Positions 48,882-62,413 of a DNA stretch of 64,000 nucleotides are shown piece after piece. The first letter of the stretch is position 1. Every line of letters starts with the position of its first letter. The notes beneath the pieces were generated by a model that had not been told where the DNA came from, made no database searches, and saw nothing but the letters and a program-made list of their open reading frames with translations. A program made the position numbers and the translations under genes. Source of the DNA: Polyodon spathula (Eukaryota > Chordata > Actinopteri > Acipenseriformes > Polyodontidae); NCBI RefSeq assembly GCF_017654505.1, contig NC_054537.1:77866618-77930617 (forward strand), read 5' to 3'.

Positions 48882-51253
48882 ATAGGCTTTTAATGGGATT
48901 TCGGGTTTTATTTGTGCATATTTTAAGATTGTTTTACAGTACCTAAATGCTTCTTTTTGAAAATGAGTTCTCTATGAATGTTTCAGTCAAAAAAAGTAAA
49001 TCCTCTTTGGTGATTCTGGGCTACATTGAACCTACACACTACATTAATAACCAGCCCCCTGCTGCTGCTTGTTTCTTTCACAGTAACAGTGATAACATGG
49101 CTTCAGGTAGGGAATAACTTTGTGTTCTGTACCTGCAGTAGACATTGTCCTTCGGGGGGAAAATGTAAACAAACTCTAGTATAGTGTACATAAGGGTAAT
49201 CTACAGAAAAATGCAGTCAACCAGAAACAGTATTTTCCAACAGCTTTAACATGAGTAAAATCGACTTGCCCTTTGGCCAACAGTACTGTAAATCAGTCAG
49301 AGACTGGAAGCAATGTTTCATTATCCATAGTGACAACTAGGCTCCAGGAACGGTCGCTAACATCTGCACTGGAAGTCTGTAACACACTACATAGCCTTTT
49401 GCATCTAAATTATTCTCAGTCATTGCACACAATTCACAGGTGGGCTTTTGATTGGTGGTAATTTTAACCGGACCACAGGTGATCTAGTTTTGACAGTTAT
49501 TGATGTCCTTTTAAGGGTAATTCTTTCCCCCATTTATTCCCCTTACTTGCGAGAAGGGGACTCAAAAACCTCTGCCTGTAGCAACAACCATATTGCCTTG
49601 TCTGCTCTTCGTCATGCTCTTTCTTTTATATTTTCTGATTCTCACCCAGCACCATCCTCCCAGTTGGATTTAACAGAGCGTTTCCAGCCAAAGCACAACA
49701 CGGGTGTACATAAATGCACCCCAGAAGCTTGTATTAAAATTAGCAATAGAGAAAAGCACATTTTTAATGTTCTTTCACAAAAATGTGTACTGAAGTGAAC
49801 ATTCCCTGTCCTCCTGGGAAATTAACCTGCTGAGATGCAAATCAAAAACAGCTCTTAATTGCTGCTTTTAATCTGCAGGAACCTGAAGAAAACTAGCTGT
49901 GTCAGGTTTCTCAATATGATCTCTATCAGACTTTCCCTATACAGCAAGAACAAGCTTGGTTTTACTGTATGCTCCTGATATTGTTTAAATGGCCAAATTG
50001 AATCTCAAATGGCCTGTATTGATTACGGGCATCCTGCCTGAAATAGCAGGTACAAATAATGTGTAGATGCCCAGAGTAATTGTATTACTTCCAGTGTGGT
50101 ATAAGTATGTAATGTATTACTTTAATTTTTGTGTTATGTAAGCAATATATTATTGCCAGTGGCACCTTGATGAAAAGTTTAGTAAATCACATGTGTATAC
50201 AATCATTGAAATGTATGGAAATGCCCATGCCTTGTTGGGAATTGCACACATCTGTAAAATCAGGTACAAAAATGGCATATACAGTATATAATGTTTTTTA
50301 AATAGTATGCTCGAGTAATATGTTTTTTGTTTTATTATTTATTTATTTTTTAAATAAAACATGCCTCAAGAAAACACCTGTAGGTGATGAGGTACATTTC
50401 TGATTTGATTTCGCCCAGATATTTATTGCTACCTTGTAAAACTAGGCTTAGGTTTCATTGGATTCACAAGGCACTGCTGTTTATGCAAAGTTCATTTTCA
50501 CACTGTAGTCCTGCTGAAATCCATTATAGTAATAGGAGTGCCTTTGGACATGAAAATCAATAGTGCTTTGTTAGCAACAAGGCCATCAAGTGCTTTCTGC
50601 CTGGGTTTGCTTCGATGGATTAGACCTCTGGAATAGGGTCCACTTGTTGTGCTTGACTTAGCACGATCCTTATCGCCTTGACACTCCTGTGTCTTTGCCT
50701 GTGGCCATTATTTCCCAGCTAATGCATCATTCCTCATTGCTTTAGCACTGTTCATTGTCTTTACGTGTAATTAACCGATGGTGTGGATTGACTAAATCTA
50801 GGATTTTGGTCTCCTAAGTTAGTACTGAATCAATGACATCTAAGTTTATTGAAGTTTATAGCACTCCTAGAAGTGTAAGGTTGCAATTCTGTTTCTGACA
50901 CTGCTGCTCCTCACAATGATTTAAAAGCAAGGTTTGGCATTACGATCGGCATTGACGGGTTTAAAGTCTTGAAATTTTAAAATATTCGATCGATTGCAGT
51001 TTGTAGTTTTCCTCCCATCCTTGCTAGACTTTTAATTACCCTCGAAGTCCTTACACTGTTTTAACAAGTAATATTGAGCATGGTGAGATGAGAACCCAGG
51101 GCTTTGCAAACTCATTTTGCAACAGGGGTTAGAGGGAATGAGTACTTTCCTCCTCGGGGCCCCTGCATGTCAAAAGAATTTGATTGTTGAGCAGCAGTGT
51201 AACCAAGTAGCAGACTCCCAACCCTAACCAAATCCCATTGTGTTCTGTTTCAG

Positions 51254-51410
51254 GTTGTGCTGAAGATCATTAAGCACTACCAGGAGGAAGGGCAGGGTAA
51301 TGAAGTGGTCCAGGGAGTGCTTCTAGGACTTGTGGTGGAGGACAGGCTAGAGATTACCAACTGCTTCCCTTTCCCTCAGCACACAGAGGATGATGCTGAC
51401 TTTGATGAAG
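51254..51410 (+). CDS. EIF3H: EIF3H exon 2 (start of MPN domain)
   Basis: The acceptor TGTTCTGTTTCAG precedes 51254. The exon encodes [40 protein letters not shown] and [12 protein letters not shown], nearly identical to human eIF3h. It ends one base into the next codon at GAAG|GTAAAC, where human has the codon for Val. This is the N-terminal half of the MPN (JAB1/MOV34-like) fold; eIF3h lacks a working JAMM metalloprotease site. The reading frame runs on into the intron and stops only later, so the exon end was placed at the consensus donor and the human exon boundary. Confidence 0.97.
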
Positions 51411-52494
51411 GTAAACAGCCATTTATATTTGGGAGGGTGCTTCACAATATTGTGAGATTGTTTCCTACTAGAGTGAAAGATAATGCCCCAATTGAAAATC
51501 CAGGATCCGAATTGCCAATTAAACACCAGTTCATAGATAAACCTGTGGCTTTCCCACAGGGGCGGGAGTGTTCCGTCTACAGATGATTTTCTGGCTTACT
51601 AAAAATATGTTGGGAACTGTGAAAAATGTGTATGTGTTTGGAGTGTGTACTGTAGCAATGGCAGACGTTAGCGAGCCAATCGTAAGCAAAAACAAAGTTG
51701 CTTTCAGCTTCTTGGAATTACCGTGAAAAATATGTAAGTATTTTCGTCTGCTTGTTAGGGTTTTTTCTGCAGCCAACACGTTTATAGAACGTTGATACAG
51801 TTTTAAAGAGTGTTTCAATAGCGACGTGAGTATCAATGTTTGAATACTGTTTTGACCTTTGACATATACTCAATGATATTCTATTTAATAGAATAGAAAT
51901 AAATAGAATATCTTTGATTAACTGTACCTGAGAAAATGCAGTGAAAACAAGCAGCCATGTTTAGCTGGAAACAAGGTATTTGCAGCACAGTAATAAGCTT
52001 TTAGTTTTGGTTTGAAGGCAGCAGGAGCATAGTGTGTGGTTGTTGTTTTTTTTTTTTTTATGTATTTGCTTGACAAGAAACCCTTACGCACTGTGACTTA
52101 GAGGAAGCAAGTTATTACAATAAGCTGAGAAACAAGCAATGCAGCTTTTTGTTTTTTAAAAGTTTGTTTGCATTTTGTTTTGTAAAATGAAACTGTTTGT
52201 GCAACTATTGTGCACAGTGTGTTTGTTTCTATAGGTAGTATAGTGTATTTGCTTTGTATTTGTAGTGTATAGGCTACATGCAACTACTGTTAAAATATAA
52301 AATGCTACAAATGTTTGCGTTGCTGCACTCTACGTCATACATTTTCCGTCTTGGCTACTTTGCTCTGCTCCCATCCCTGTTCCTACTGCTGGATGGCAAT
52401 ATGAAGTCTATGAAAGGATTAGATATACCGCATGTGTATGCTAGTTGTGTACAGGAATTTTAACTTGATTTTCACCATTGCAACATTCAACCAC

Positions 52495-52850
52495 CAGTAG
52501 TAGTAGTAGTAGTAGTAGTAATCTTTATTTTATATAACGCCCTTAAAAGGATTTGTTTCGGAGTGCTTAACAAAAGAAAATACAACAAGGCATCAAAACA
52601 CAGAACCCAAACACAGAAATGCATTTTTAGAAAGGCTTTCTTATGATTCTGCAAGTCTTAAGACTCGATTTAAAAACACTCAAAGTAGAAGAGTCCCTAA
52701 TCTTTATAGGAAGAGTTCCACAATTTAGGGGCATAGCAACTAAATGCCCTGTCGCCCATAGTGCATAGACGAGCACGAGGGGCACTCAACAATCTAAGAT
52801 CATGTGAGCGGAGGTTGCAGGTAGGAGTATAAAATGATAAAAGATATTGA
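52495..52850. repeat. (TAG)n plus degenerate interspersed repeat
   Basis: Eight TAG triplets are followed by TTTATTTTATATAACGCCCT and later GAGTTCCACAATTTAGGGGC, GCCCTGTCGCCCATAGTG. This motif series, ending near a basic AGACGAGCACGAGGGG stretch, occurs widely in fish interspersed repeats. A similar opening (TTTTTTATGTAGCGATTTTC) is seen at 11930. I cannot name the family. Confidence 0.4.
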
Positions 52851-55169
52851 AAACATGTTGCCACCAGGTGACATTGTGCTGTGTCAAAATACCATTGGTG
52901 GAAGGGTTTAAAAAATTCTTACGCATGGATCATGTTTTTTCCAATTTCTGTCTTTTTTTTTTTTTTTCATGTTCATGTCGTCTAGTTTTTAAAAAGTTTA
53001 AGGACACCAAGGTTCATAAAGACCATTTCAACTAGCCTTACTGTAGTTAGGTATCCCACAAGGACTTTTTCCATCATCTGTGTGAGACTGAAGATTAGAG
53101 AGAGAGCTGACGTGTTTTTTTTTTTTTATTTTGTAGGATGTGTCTACTGCAGTTTTAAACAACCTAACTGTTGTTTGTTAAGCGCACCTCCGGCTGGTTT
53201 CATACAGCATTGAGTTGGGAGAAATGTAAGATTTAATGTATTACATTCCATAAGTAGCCTATTTTTGACAATTACTTTGTCTTCCATAATAACACAGAGT
53301 TCTGCAGCAGCATTACTAAAATAGTGTTCAAGGTGCAGACTCATTTCTGACTGCAGACTGCATAATATGCATGTAAGGAATCGCTTTGGGTTCATACATG
53401 CTCAAAGAGGATTCATTGCACGACCCCTCGTTTGGAGGAATTTCTGTTAACCAATATGCCACTTGATTGGTTAATCCAGATACTAGCAAATGGTGCTTGG
53501 TTGATTTTAAAGTAACATCACTGAACCAGAAGTAATATACAGTACATCAACTGTCACACAACTTACCAGGCAACTGCAAATGGAGCTCAGGCCCTAGCAA
53601 TACATTTTATTCCACTTAGCAGCCCTTATTTAAAATATCCAGGGTATGTTTTTCAAAAGCAAGAACAACTTAAACAATAGGCAAAGCTTGATAGAGGACT
53701 ACTTAAAATGTAGCACCCGCTGACACATTATTCTAACTACAGAAAGGGTGATTTATGTGGTGCCATTTGGCACAATGGGGGTCTCTGCCATTAAGACCGA
53801 ATACAGCTTAGTTCCCACTGGAAGAAGGAGTTTGCTCGAAGCCCTGGCTGTTTGGGAGTTAATTGTTCAGACGAAGGTGCTTATACTTGAAGAGCACTAT
53901 TCAGACACTGGGCTTTAGTTTGTGTTGCTAATGATACAAAAAGAGAAGCTGTTTTACAAGGACAAAAACTAGGAGATCAATTAGACCAATTCAGAACTAC
54001 ATGGGTATCCAGTCTTTGTAATCCTTTTTGATGTGCAGTCCTCCCTCATTATACAGTGTCTTTGGGAACCAGGCATATTGTGATTCATAATGAGGTGCAT
54101 GTTCTGAAGATGATTTTAATAGGATTTATTGTAGCTGGTGCCCAAGGCATTATAGCTTTGTAACTATAGTGGCGTAATAAGAGGTGGGGAAGTATATTAC
54201 TTTTCAATTGGCTGCATCGGAGTGCTAGTATTGCGTCTTTGGTGGTTAAATAAAACACCCCACACAAAGGTATAGATTAAAGATGTTTTACCATATCTTC
54301 CCCTCTTTTCTGATAGTTCATGATACTGCTTTATGTTAAAGAGGCTCCTGGTGTGAAGCCATGCGGTTTATAATGGGTTATAAGCTTGGTCGTACCATTA
54401 CGTGACATAGTTAGACAGGATATTGAAATTCTATTAAACAAGTCACATATAGTAAATATGTGTCTCTTTGGGGGAAAATTAAACACCAGTGTCGTTACGG
54501 GTACAGATTCAAAGCTCAATGGTGAAGCTTGAAGATTGTACCATCCAGTTCTGGTATATTACTTGTAAATGATGTTTTCACTATTTAGGCTAAATGCAAC
54601 ATAATATTTTCAAGCACTGTTTGTAATTCCTTAACCATAAACCTAAGCCTATTGAGAATATTCTGTTCATTGTCCCAAAGGATTAATGCTATCTACATTG
54701 AGTAATTTGGCTGTCCCTCTACCATATTTCAGTCAATTAATAAAACAAAAAAGGTGAGTTGTGTGTCATCACAAAAATGTGGTTTTTTTTTTTTTTTTTT
54801 TTTTTTCTGGATGTACCTACTGAGAACTTAATTTATGTGCACAGAATTATAGGTGGAGCATGTAAGATTGTAGTTGTTGAAAATGTCTTGTTTTGTTAAA
54901 ATGTAACATTTATATACCCTGTGTTGAGAATTAGACACACATTTAATGTCACTTAGTGAGTATTTACCAGCTATTTGTGCTCCTAGTATTTTAAGCACTA
55001 TACAATCAAGATCTACTTAGGAAACTGGATCCTACACTGGTCAGTCACTTATAAAATATTTCATTTAACAAACCTGTAGAAGGATATTAGAGATTCAAAT
55101 GTTTTCGTTCAGTGACTTGTGAAAAGAGTTTTAAACTCGAAACCACCTAAAAAGTTCCTGCAACTGCTG

Positions 55170-55230
55170 TTAACCCTTAGCGGTCTATTTATTCAGCGTT
55201 TGTCGGGCGAGTCAGGTCCAATTTATTTAA
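55170..55230 (-). mobile_element. Fragment of the piggyBac-type MITE
   Basis: From TTAACCCTTAGCGGTC to CAGGTCCAATTTATTT it matches the reverse complement of the right arm of the MITE at 17514-17837 (about 17777-17837). The other end is missing. It sits directly upstream of the Tc1 relic. Confidence 0.7.
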
Positions 55231-55309
55231 CACGTGCTGTTTATCTGCCAATTTTGTTAGTTTATTTAGTTTTTCACTTGTTGCAGAATAATATTCAGCA
55301 CATGCTCAC

Positions 55310-56152
55310 CTTCGATGGCCACTGGCACGCTGCAGAAGTGTGCTCTTCACGGATGAATCCCGGTTTCAGCTGTACCGGGCAGATGGCAGACAGCGTGTAT
55401 GGCGGCGTGGGCGAGCCGTTTGCGGATGTGAACGTTGTGAACAGAGTCCCCCATGGTGGCGGTGGGGTTATGGTATGGGCAGGCATAAGCTACGGACAAC
55501 AAACACAGTTGCATTTTATCGATGGCAATTTGAATGCACGGAGATACCATGATGAGATCCTGAGGCCCATTGTCGTGCCATTCATCCGCCACCATCACCT
55601 CATGTTTCAGCATGATAATGCATGGCCCCATGTCGCAAGCATCTGTACACAATTCCTGGAAGCTGAAAATGTCCCAGTTCTTCCATGGCCTGCATACTCA
55701 ACAGACATGTCACCCATTGAGCATTTTTGCGATGCTCTGGATCGATGTGTACAAAAGCGTGTTCCAGTGCCCGCCAATATCCAGTGAAGTAACTTATAAA
55801 AACTATGGTGATTAAGTAGATTCAAGAAAATGCAAGAAAAGTCCTTTTCTTCAATCAGTTGCCAGGTTTATTGAAATATGTAGGGAGTCTGGTCCCAGGT
55901 ACAGGACAAACAGAATACTCAACATTACAATGTTTGCATGACATGTAATTTGAACCAAACAGTCTGCTATCTGCAATATTAGTCTCTTTTCAGAAAAGAA
56001 CACCAGCATAGCTCTGCCAGTCCACATGCGTAGCAAACTGCTAATCAATTCTCAATCCATGTTTTCCAACAACCAGCAACTTCGCACAGCCATTGAAGAG
56101 GAGTGGGACAACATTCCACAGGCCACAATCAACAGCCTAATCAACTCTGTGT
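55310..56152 (+). pseudogene. Tc1 transposase relic (catalytic part only), interrupted
   Basis: Catalytic-domain pieces are readable: VLFTDESRFQLYRADGRQRV (first D), then a frameshift near 55430, then QTQLHFIDGNLNARRYHDEI, MFQHDNAWPHVA (second D), STDMSPIEHFCDALDR (E) and VPANIQ. The frame is cut at 55784 by the LTR and resumes at 56073 with QLRTAIEEEWDNIPQATINS. The DNA-binding N-terminus is absent. It is non-functional. Confidence 0.9.
55785..56071 (-). mobile_element. Solo LTR, internally deleted copy (287 bp), nested in Tc1
   Basis: On the minus strand it starts TGTTGGAAAACATGG and ends AGTTACTTCA, matching the 692-bp LTR at 32352-33043 at both ends. It lacks 405 bp corresponding to about 32478-32882, including the TATA-like region; AATAAA is kept (55867-55872). 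The flanks TCCAG/ACCAG are a 5-bp duplication with one mismatch. Removing it rejoins the Tc1 transposase codons for IQQLRT, so the insertion point is exact. Confidence 0.88.
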
Positions 56153-56916
56153 GAAGGAGATGTCACGCTGCATGAGGCAAATGGTGGTCACACCAGATAC
56201 TGATTGGTTTTTTGATCCACGCCCCTAACTTTTTTTTTTTTTTTTTTTTTAAGGTATCAGTGACCAACAGATGCATATCTGTATTCCCAGTCATGTGAAA
56301 TCCATAGATTAGGGCCTAAAGAATTTATATGAACTGTAACTCAGTAAAATCTTTGAAATTGTTGCATGTTGCATTTTATATTTTTGTTCCGTGTATATAC
56401 ATGTATTCAACATTAATTTTAGGGTGTTGCATTTCCTTAAATTTAGGGCTTTTAAACTTTGGATGACCACTGTATACACATTTTTAGGTTCCCTGCCAAA
56501 CAGGCAAATAAACGTTTCTACATACTGTGACGGCAACGGACAAAAGAAACACACCAAAGGCAGTTTTGGGGCAAAATAACGGTAACACAAACTACTGTTT
56601 ATTTCTTCCTTGAGAAATGGACGCTCTGAGAAATGGGATGGGGGGGCTGGTAGTAAACAAAGATAAAGCATGCACACATCCAGGGGAGAAAGATTTTAAA
56701 AGTTAAACATAGTACCCGCACACTTAAATATTATGCTCCAAAGTGTTTTCTAATTCTATCCAAGGTTAATATATCAATCTGCAAGAGATCTTCATCAAAC
56801 CTTGTATGCAACTGCTTTGCAATTGTGCAATACGAGTAATGAGTCTCTGTGCCACTGCTAGGTCATATTAAAACTTGCATTCTGAGGGAGGCCAGGGGGA
56901 TGATGTCGTAGCGCTG

Positions 56917-56965
56917 TAATGTCCGTCGCAGTAATGTCGTAGCGCTGTAATTGTCGGCACTGTAA
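56917..56965. repeat. Short imperfect tandem repeat
   Basis: ATGTCGTAGCGCTGTAAT occurs twice within about 50 bp, and a third looser copy follows. The local CpG content is higher than in the flanks, suggesting part of an unrecognised element. Confidence 0.6.
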
Positions 56966-59900
56966 TGTGTCGTGGTATTGTTGTACCCCTGTTAGAGGCA
57001 GTCACTGTAATGGCTCATGCGGTGATGTCTGCATGGTCTTGGACTCGTGGTGATGTCATGATACGGTTGTTTTACACTTAAGGCTAATCCCTTCTTTTTA
57101 AGGCCAATCTGATGTACTGCTGCCAAAATACACATTATTCAAATATGTTAATTTATTGAGTTGTGGTGAGGGAAGTCTACTGTCACACTGTAGTCGGAAA
57201 TAATTATTTTAAGTTCATAGCATTTTTGGTCACCATTGTAACAGAATTTTGCTCTTACTTGATAAAGGAGAAATATAGCATGCTCTTGCAAAAAAAAAAA
57301 AAGATTTTCTAAAGGTAACCGGATTTGTGAGGATTTTTTTTTTCCCCTTGAGAATCCCTGGAATGATTCAAGCCCCTTTTACTAACCCCGATGATGATGA
57401 GGTGCTCTGTAAGCAGTACTGTGGGGTGGGGGCTTGTGGCTTGGAAGTAGGGCTCAATAAATATGTTACTTTGGTTTATACATTGTACAATGAATCTGAC
57501 AATTGCAAAAGCTGGTAATGTAGAAATTGAGACCCTGACTGTCCACCATTTTGTGAGATAAATGGGGCTTATCATTTTGTTGCAGGATATTGTATCCTTC
57601 CCTGCTCTCTCAAATGGCAGTGTGTATTCAAGGATGTATTCCACAGCTAAACAAATTTTTGTAAATAAATAAAATGTTTACTGTGGAGTGTAAAATGAAC
57701 AACATTCAAACAATTTACAGTTTACAGTTGTAAATGTAGAGGGGCTGTTCACCACTTGACCAGGAAAACTGTGGCCAAGGAAAAAATAAACAAATGTGAA
57801 AAAGCATACCACAGTCCTCTCTGACCAATGTCAAGTTGGTTAAAATACTTGTGCAAGACGATTCAAACCACTTGCACTAATTCTTTACTACTGCATGTAG
57901 CCCTATATTTCTATAGATAAGTCGATGCATTTTTACCCTTGATTGGTTGTGCAGAGGAAGGATCACGCTTTTGGACTCAATTCTATACACAAATATGACT
58001 GAATACATAGTCTCTCTTTCCGTTAATTCAGTGCTTCATAAAAATGTATTATGTGGTAATGCATTATTTTCTACAGTAGAACAGTCATACATTCAGACAC
58101 ACTGAAAATGAATGCAGTCGTCTGAAGAAAGTAATTAATATTAAAAGGGTGTTTCATGACTTAGGGCAGCAATTGATTCAGATGTGCTGTGATATTGATC
58201 AACCTTGAATATGTGTAGTCCTAGGCTTACTTTAAAAAAAAAAATAAATAAATAAAAAAAATATATATTTTGTGATTTGTACACCCTACAGCTACTGCTT
58301 GGAACCTTTCACCTTTTAGTTTACAGGACATGTTTTTAATTGTCTTTCTGTGAAACATTTCATTACTTTGGAAACCTTTTTTTTTCTTCTCTCTCTCCTC
58401 ATGTGGAATATCCCCAGGGATAATCTCCAAAAGGAAGAACTCTTGATTAGTTTAATGTGCAGTGAGCAAACTGCAACTACTAAAGAGAATACTTTTGTTA
58501 ATTTGTATGCCACAGGCAAAATAAATTTTATTGGCAACATTTGTTTCTTATTTTTTGGTGTTTTAGACAGCATGTGAAATTGTGGAGTGGTAAATGTAGC
58601 AGAGTTTGCTTCTGGACTTTCAGACTGAGGGTCAATGTGGCCCCCTCTCAAACCGTTAGCAGGACATTGTCTTCAGTGAGGGGGTCAATATGTTTGTTTT
58701 ATTCAGAACCAACCACCATTTCTTATTTTTGTTTCTTTTAAATATGCCAACAGAGTTTACTGACCTTTTCTTTCTGAAGAACAAACAATAACTGTAAAAC
58801 TCTAGATACAACCAAGGTGTGTCTATACAGTACTCGCTGTCACTTGGGGAAAATATTGGGAAATGTTTCACAGTGATGCTGGTGTATCACTGAGTAAAGG
58901 ATATTCATTGTACCAAATCACATTGGAAAGGGTTTTCAATCCTTCAGCTGCATACCTCTTTTCAAAAATATAATCCACGGTGTACCCCCATCTGAGTGAG
59001 TCATAATAAAAACAGAAAAAAGGTCTGTAAATAAAATGGACAAGCTTTGTGATGGATACAATTACACAATTTATAGTATCATAACGGAATATATATATAT
59101 TACTATATATATAATACTATTCCGTGATAGCAAATGACAATCCATGTATTTTTACTGATAATAAAATCACAGAAAAGTCGTCAAATAAAAGTTCACTATC
59201 CAGGCATCTCTACAGCTGACCTCATTATGAAAACATATTGACATTTTAAAATTCTTGGTGACTAAAACGTAAACTAAAGGCACAAACGCACACAGGAAAT
59301 AAAATTAGTTAAAGACTAGGCTTTTAGTTTTTTTTTTTAAATGTATTTTTTTTTTTTATCCTAAAGATAGACTGCAGTAACCATCTAACTGTTTATATGA
59401 CACTTAAACAGGGCTTATTTAAAACGTACGTATTTTAATATGTAAACTAGTCATGTGTGCACTTAACGCTCTGTCATCAGTTTGATGTTGGCAATTTAAA
59501 CGTTAATTACATGACAAAGTTTGCAATAGATTGGCAAGTGGTACTAAATAAAATGTGGTCTTGCTGTTTCAAAATTTCTCACATAACCCAGTTTGAAAAC
59601 TGCTGCATTAGAAGAAACCACATTACCAACAGATATAGTTTTAATAGTAGTAGTATTTAAATGCCATTGTCCTGACTGGTAAATTCTTACTTTCCAGCTG
59701 CCCCTTTACTTATTTTGACAATTCCCTATCAAAAATGGCATTTTTCATTCTTGTCCCCCAAGTAAATAGTCTGGACAGTTTTCAAAACAGTTTTTGCTTT
59801 ATTTTTACAACACACAATGATGTTGTTGAAATGATAAACGTGTATATCTGCTTCAGGTACTGTGTTTAATAAGTTTTTACAGCAGATGAATTTCACAGTA

Positions 59901-60982
59901 TTTTGGAGAATAATGGCAAGGGAGTTTAATTATAAAAACACAAATGTAAAAAAGATTAGCTTGTCGTCATACATGTCATGTTAATACACAACATGCATTA
60001 ATTTACTGTGTATTGGTGTTGCGTCTGGTCTGGGAAGGGACACACATGGGCGCGTTAAGAGAAATTAGGCGGGACATTTTTTTTATTTCAGGGGGGCATT
60101 TGTCGCAATATCGTGGCCTAGTGTACCACTAATGCTCCCGATTTAGAATTTTCATGGGGTTTTGAAGACCTACTAAGGGACTGCAGTTTTTCCGCATTGG
60201 AACTAAAATAAACCAATGTAAATCCGATGGTATCTGCAGTTGCCCAAAAGATGCTGCAGCTTTTACACTGGAGGGCTGCTAGTATACTATCCTGCACCAT
60301 GACACATTACCCATGTTTTTTATCTGCATTTTTGTAGAAACCATCTTACATAGCCAAGTCATGGTTAGATTATGTATATAATATCAATTTCATTACAGCT
60401 GTTAATACTCTCCTCTTCATGTATTTTCTGCAAAAACAGTCCTTCCTTTTGGGTCTCTAACCAGCAACAGCCACACGCCTCTGTGCAAAGTAATGACAGA
60501 ACCTCCAGTGTAGATGGTCCATATGGAATGCCTGGGTTACACCAGCCATGTCAACAAGCAATGTGGTGTCAGTATTTGAAACCGATAGGGCAGAACCCCT
60601 GGGATTAGCATAATTTGCATCATAAATATAAAAATGTTGCTAATCTATACCAATGTGCGCCTTGCTGAAGGTTGCAGTACACCGAAGGCGATTAGTTGAA
60701 CCTACACCACAAACCAGTCTGGCTACTGATACAATGTAAGCGTGTTCCATGTTTTTTTTTTTTTTTTCCCTCTCTGAATGTATATCACCTTTAGCAGGAA
60801 TATTGTGGTATCATCCCATTTTAATGCTACTTGGCTGGCAATCTTGTACACAATTACATATCTACTATGTATTAACAGTCATGGTGGAGAATCTCTCTTA
60901 CTACCATGACCCTGACTGCTGTTTGCTTGCAGCCCCTGGAGCAATGCAGTTAGCTCTGTATATGACGGAGCAGTGGACGTGG

Positions 60983-61165
60983 TTACACTGTGGTGTGCTG
61001 ACTGAAACAGTTTGTCTGCTTCGGTCCTCTAGCCTGCATACCTCCTCCTCTCGAATAACATTGCTGTTTAGTGTGTCCAAATCGCTTACAATTAATACAC
61101 ATACAAGGACTTTTACAGTCTTTCTGCAGATGTCCTGGTTTATAACAATTAAAACAGTTCCCCAT
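60983..61165 (-). pseudogene. ERV nucleocapsid remnant, two CCHC zinc knuckles
   Basis: Within 60 residues there are two CX2CX4HX4C knuckles, CFNCYKPGHLQKDC and CINCKRFGHTKQQC, followed by a Gly-rich basic stretch. Paired knuckles are the hallmark of retroviral nucleocapsid, which packages viral RNA. An in-frame stop lies just upstream (NGG-stop-IMG), separating it from the capsid remnant. Broken gag, not a host CCHC gene, judging from the matching capsid-like frames next to it. Confidence 0.82.
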
Positions 61166-61410
61166 AATTTAACCTCCATTGGTGACTACTGGAGACACTT
61201 TCGTATTAACTACATTAGGGGGTAGCGTATCTGCTACTGATTTTCTCCAAGTGATAAGCGATTCATGAATATCCCGACCCACGTTTGCTGGGAGAGGATC
61301 TCTTGAAGTCTCGAGCATGTGTCAGAAGCAAATGCTGACAGGCAGGAGTAACGCAATATTTGTATTTTATTAATAACCAAACCCCAGAATGTAACATCGT
61401 TCTCTGTTAA

Positions 61411-61677
61411 TTAAAAATGTTGTGCAGTACCCCAATTTCGGTTGTATACTGTCACAAAAGTTCTCAAGAAGTCTGTAGGGTGTTGATCTTCCTTTGATGT
61501 ACATTCTAGAATTTTGCTAATGTCGGCCGTGACACAGTATCCGACGGCTTGGCACACAAATTCTAAGCGTGTCTCATGCACTGGCCAGACAATTGGATCA
61601 TTAACATTGGCCAGTGGAGTGGGTGTAACAAGATCTATTGGAACAGGGACATCATAGGGCAATATTGCTTGTAACAA
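61411..61677 (-). pseudogene. ERV capsid-like gag remnant
   Basis: An 88-residue frame (LVTPTPLANVNDPIVWPVHE, then HPTDFLRTFVTVYNRNWGTA) lies between the matrix-side and nucleocapsid frames, where the capsid belongs. The spacing and the pattern DFLRTFVTVYN fit a gag capsid, but I cannot assign a genus. Confidence 0.5.
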
Positions 61678-61796
61678 TTTACAAAAATCTTTCAGTCAAA
61701 GCACTTGATTGCTGTGAGGGGCGAACCTTATCAACTAATGATATCGGATCCCCAACACCGTCCCATTTTGGCAGCTGTTGCTGCAAAATGTTTTAT

Positions 61797-62413
61797 TCAG
61801 ATAGACAAGTCCCGCACTATTGGCCAATCGGCGTAATTGTATGTGGATAGACCCTGACAATCTGCAGTACTCGTTGTCCTTACTCTCCATGTAACAATGG
61901 GAGCAACTTGTTGTTGTATTATTGTTGTCGGTTTATTCCTCTTAGGGGAACCAGAAAACAGTTGCTGACCGTGCCTATTTTTCACTCTGTCAGCTATATT
62001 ACCAAGAGATTGTTTAAGCCCTTCTGCATACAGCTGATAAGTATCTACCAGCTGTTCATCTTCCTCATCTTCCTCATCTGCTGCCGCTGCAGCCATAACT
62101 GACTGTTGCTGTAACGTTGCCTGTTGCCGCCTGTTCCTGCACCCCCAATGGCGCTCCTCTGTCTGTCAGTTCCTCTGACTGACTTTGCTCAGAAAGCTGT
62201 GATAACCCCAAAGCTGTAACTCTCCTCTGAATTACCACCTCCTTTTGTTTTTGCCTTTTCAGTCTGTCTTGTTTGCCTCAATTCTTGCACAAGAGTTCTA
62301 TTTTTGTTTTCTCCTGAAACGTTCCATAGTTTCTGATATGCTATCGGAGTATCTTTCAGTCGTTTCTGAGTTTTACCCAATTCTAACAAAGCAGAATTAA
62401 ATCTATCCCGCAA
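61797..62413 (-). pseudogene. ERV gag N-terminal / matrix-side remnant
   Basis: Two frames, one at 62189-62413 (LELGKTQKRLKDTPIAYQKL, basic C-terminus) and one at 61797-62096 (Ala and Asp/Glu-rich start, then LVDTYQLYAEGLKQSLGNIA), are separated by stops. Position upstream of capsid and knuckles supports gag. A further frame at 62564-62791 may be the very start. Assignment is from context. Confidence 0.42.

Larger units (their letters stand above)
8012..51253 (+). other. EIF3H: EIF3H intron 1 (43.2 kb)
   Basis: The donor is CTG|GTGAGT and the acceptor is CTGTTTCAG|GTTGTG. Human EIF3H also has a long first intron. All features from 8012 to 51253 are intronic to EIF3H. No nested host gene was recognised on either strand. 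Sub-stretches without a listed feature (8012-9600, 11000-17500, 20050-21950, 22170-32340, 47660-51250) are AT-rich unique-looking sequence with scattered homopolymers. Confidence 0.93.
55290..56391 (+). mobile_element. Third Tc1-like transposon, 5' truncated and split by an LTR
   Basis: The element belongs to a different Tc1 lineage from those at 1-4 kb. The 3' part after the transposase (CACACCAGATACTGATTGGT to CCAACAGATGCATATCTGTA and GTAACTCAGTAAAATCTTTG) and the end near 56391 (ATTTTTGTTCC) match the layout known for salmonid-type Tc1 elements. The left terminal repeat and the N-terminal half of the transposase are missing. An LTR sits at 55785-56071. Confidence 0.85.

Noticed and set aside
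51411..51586. Continuation of the EIF3H frame past 51410
   Set aside because: It departs from eIF3h sequence exactly at a GTAAAC donor, so it is read-through into intron 2.
60118..60300. 60-codon minus-strand frame downstream of the gag relic as pol
   Set aside because: No reverse transcriptase, RNase H or integrase motif could be recognised.
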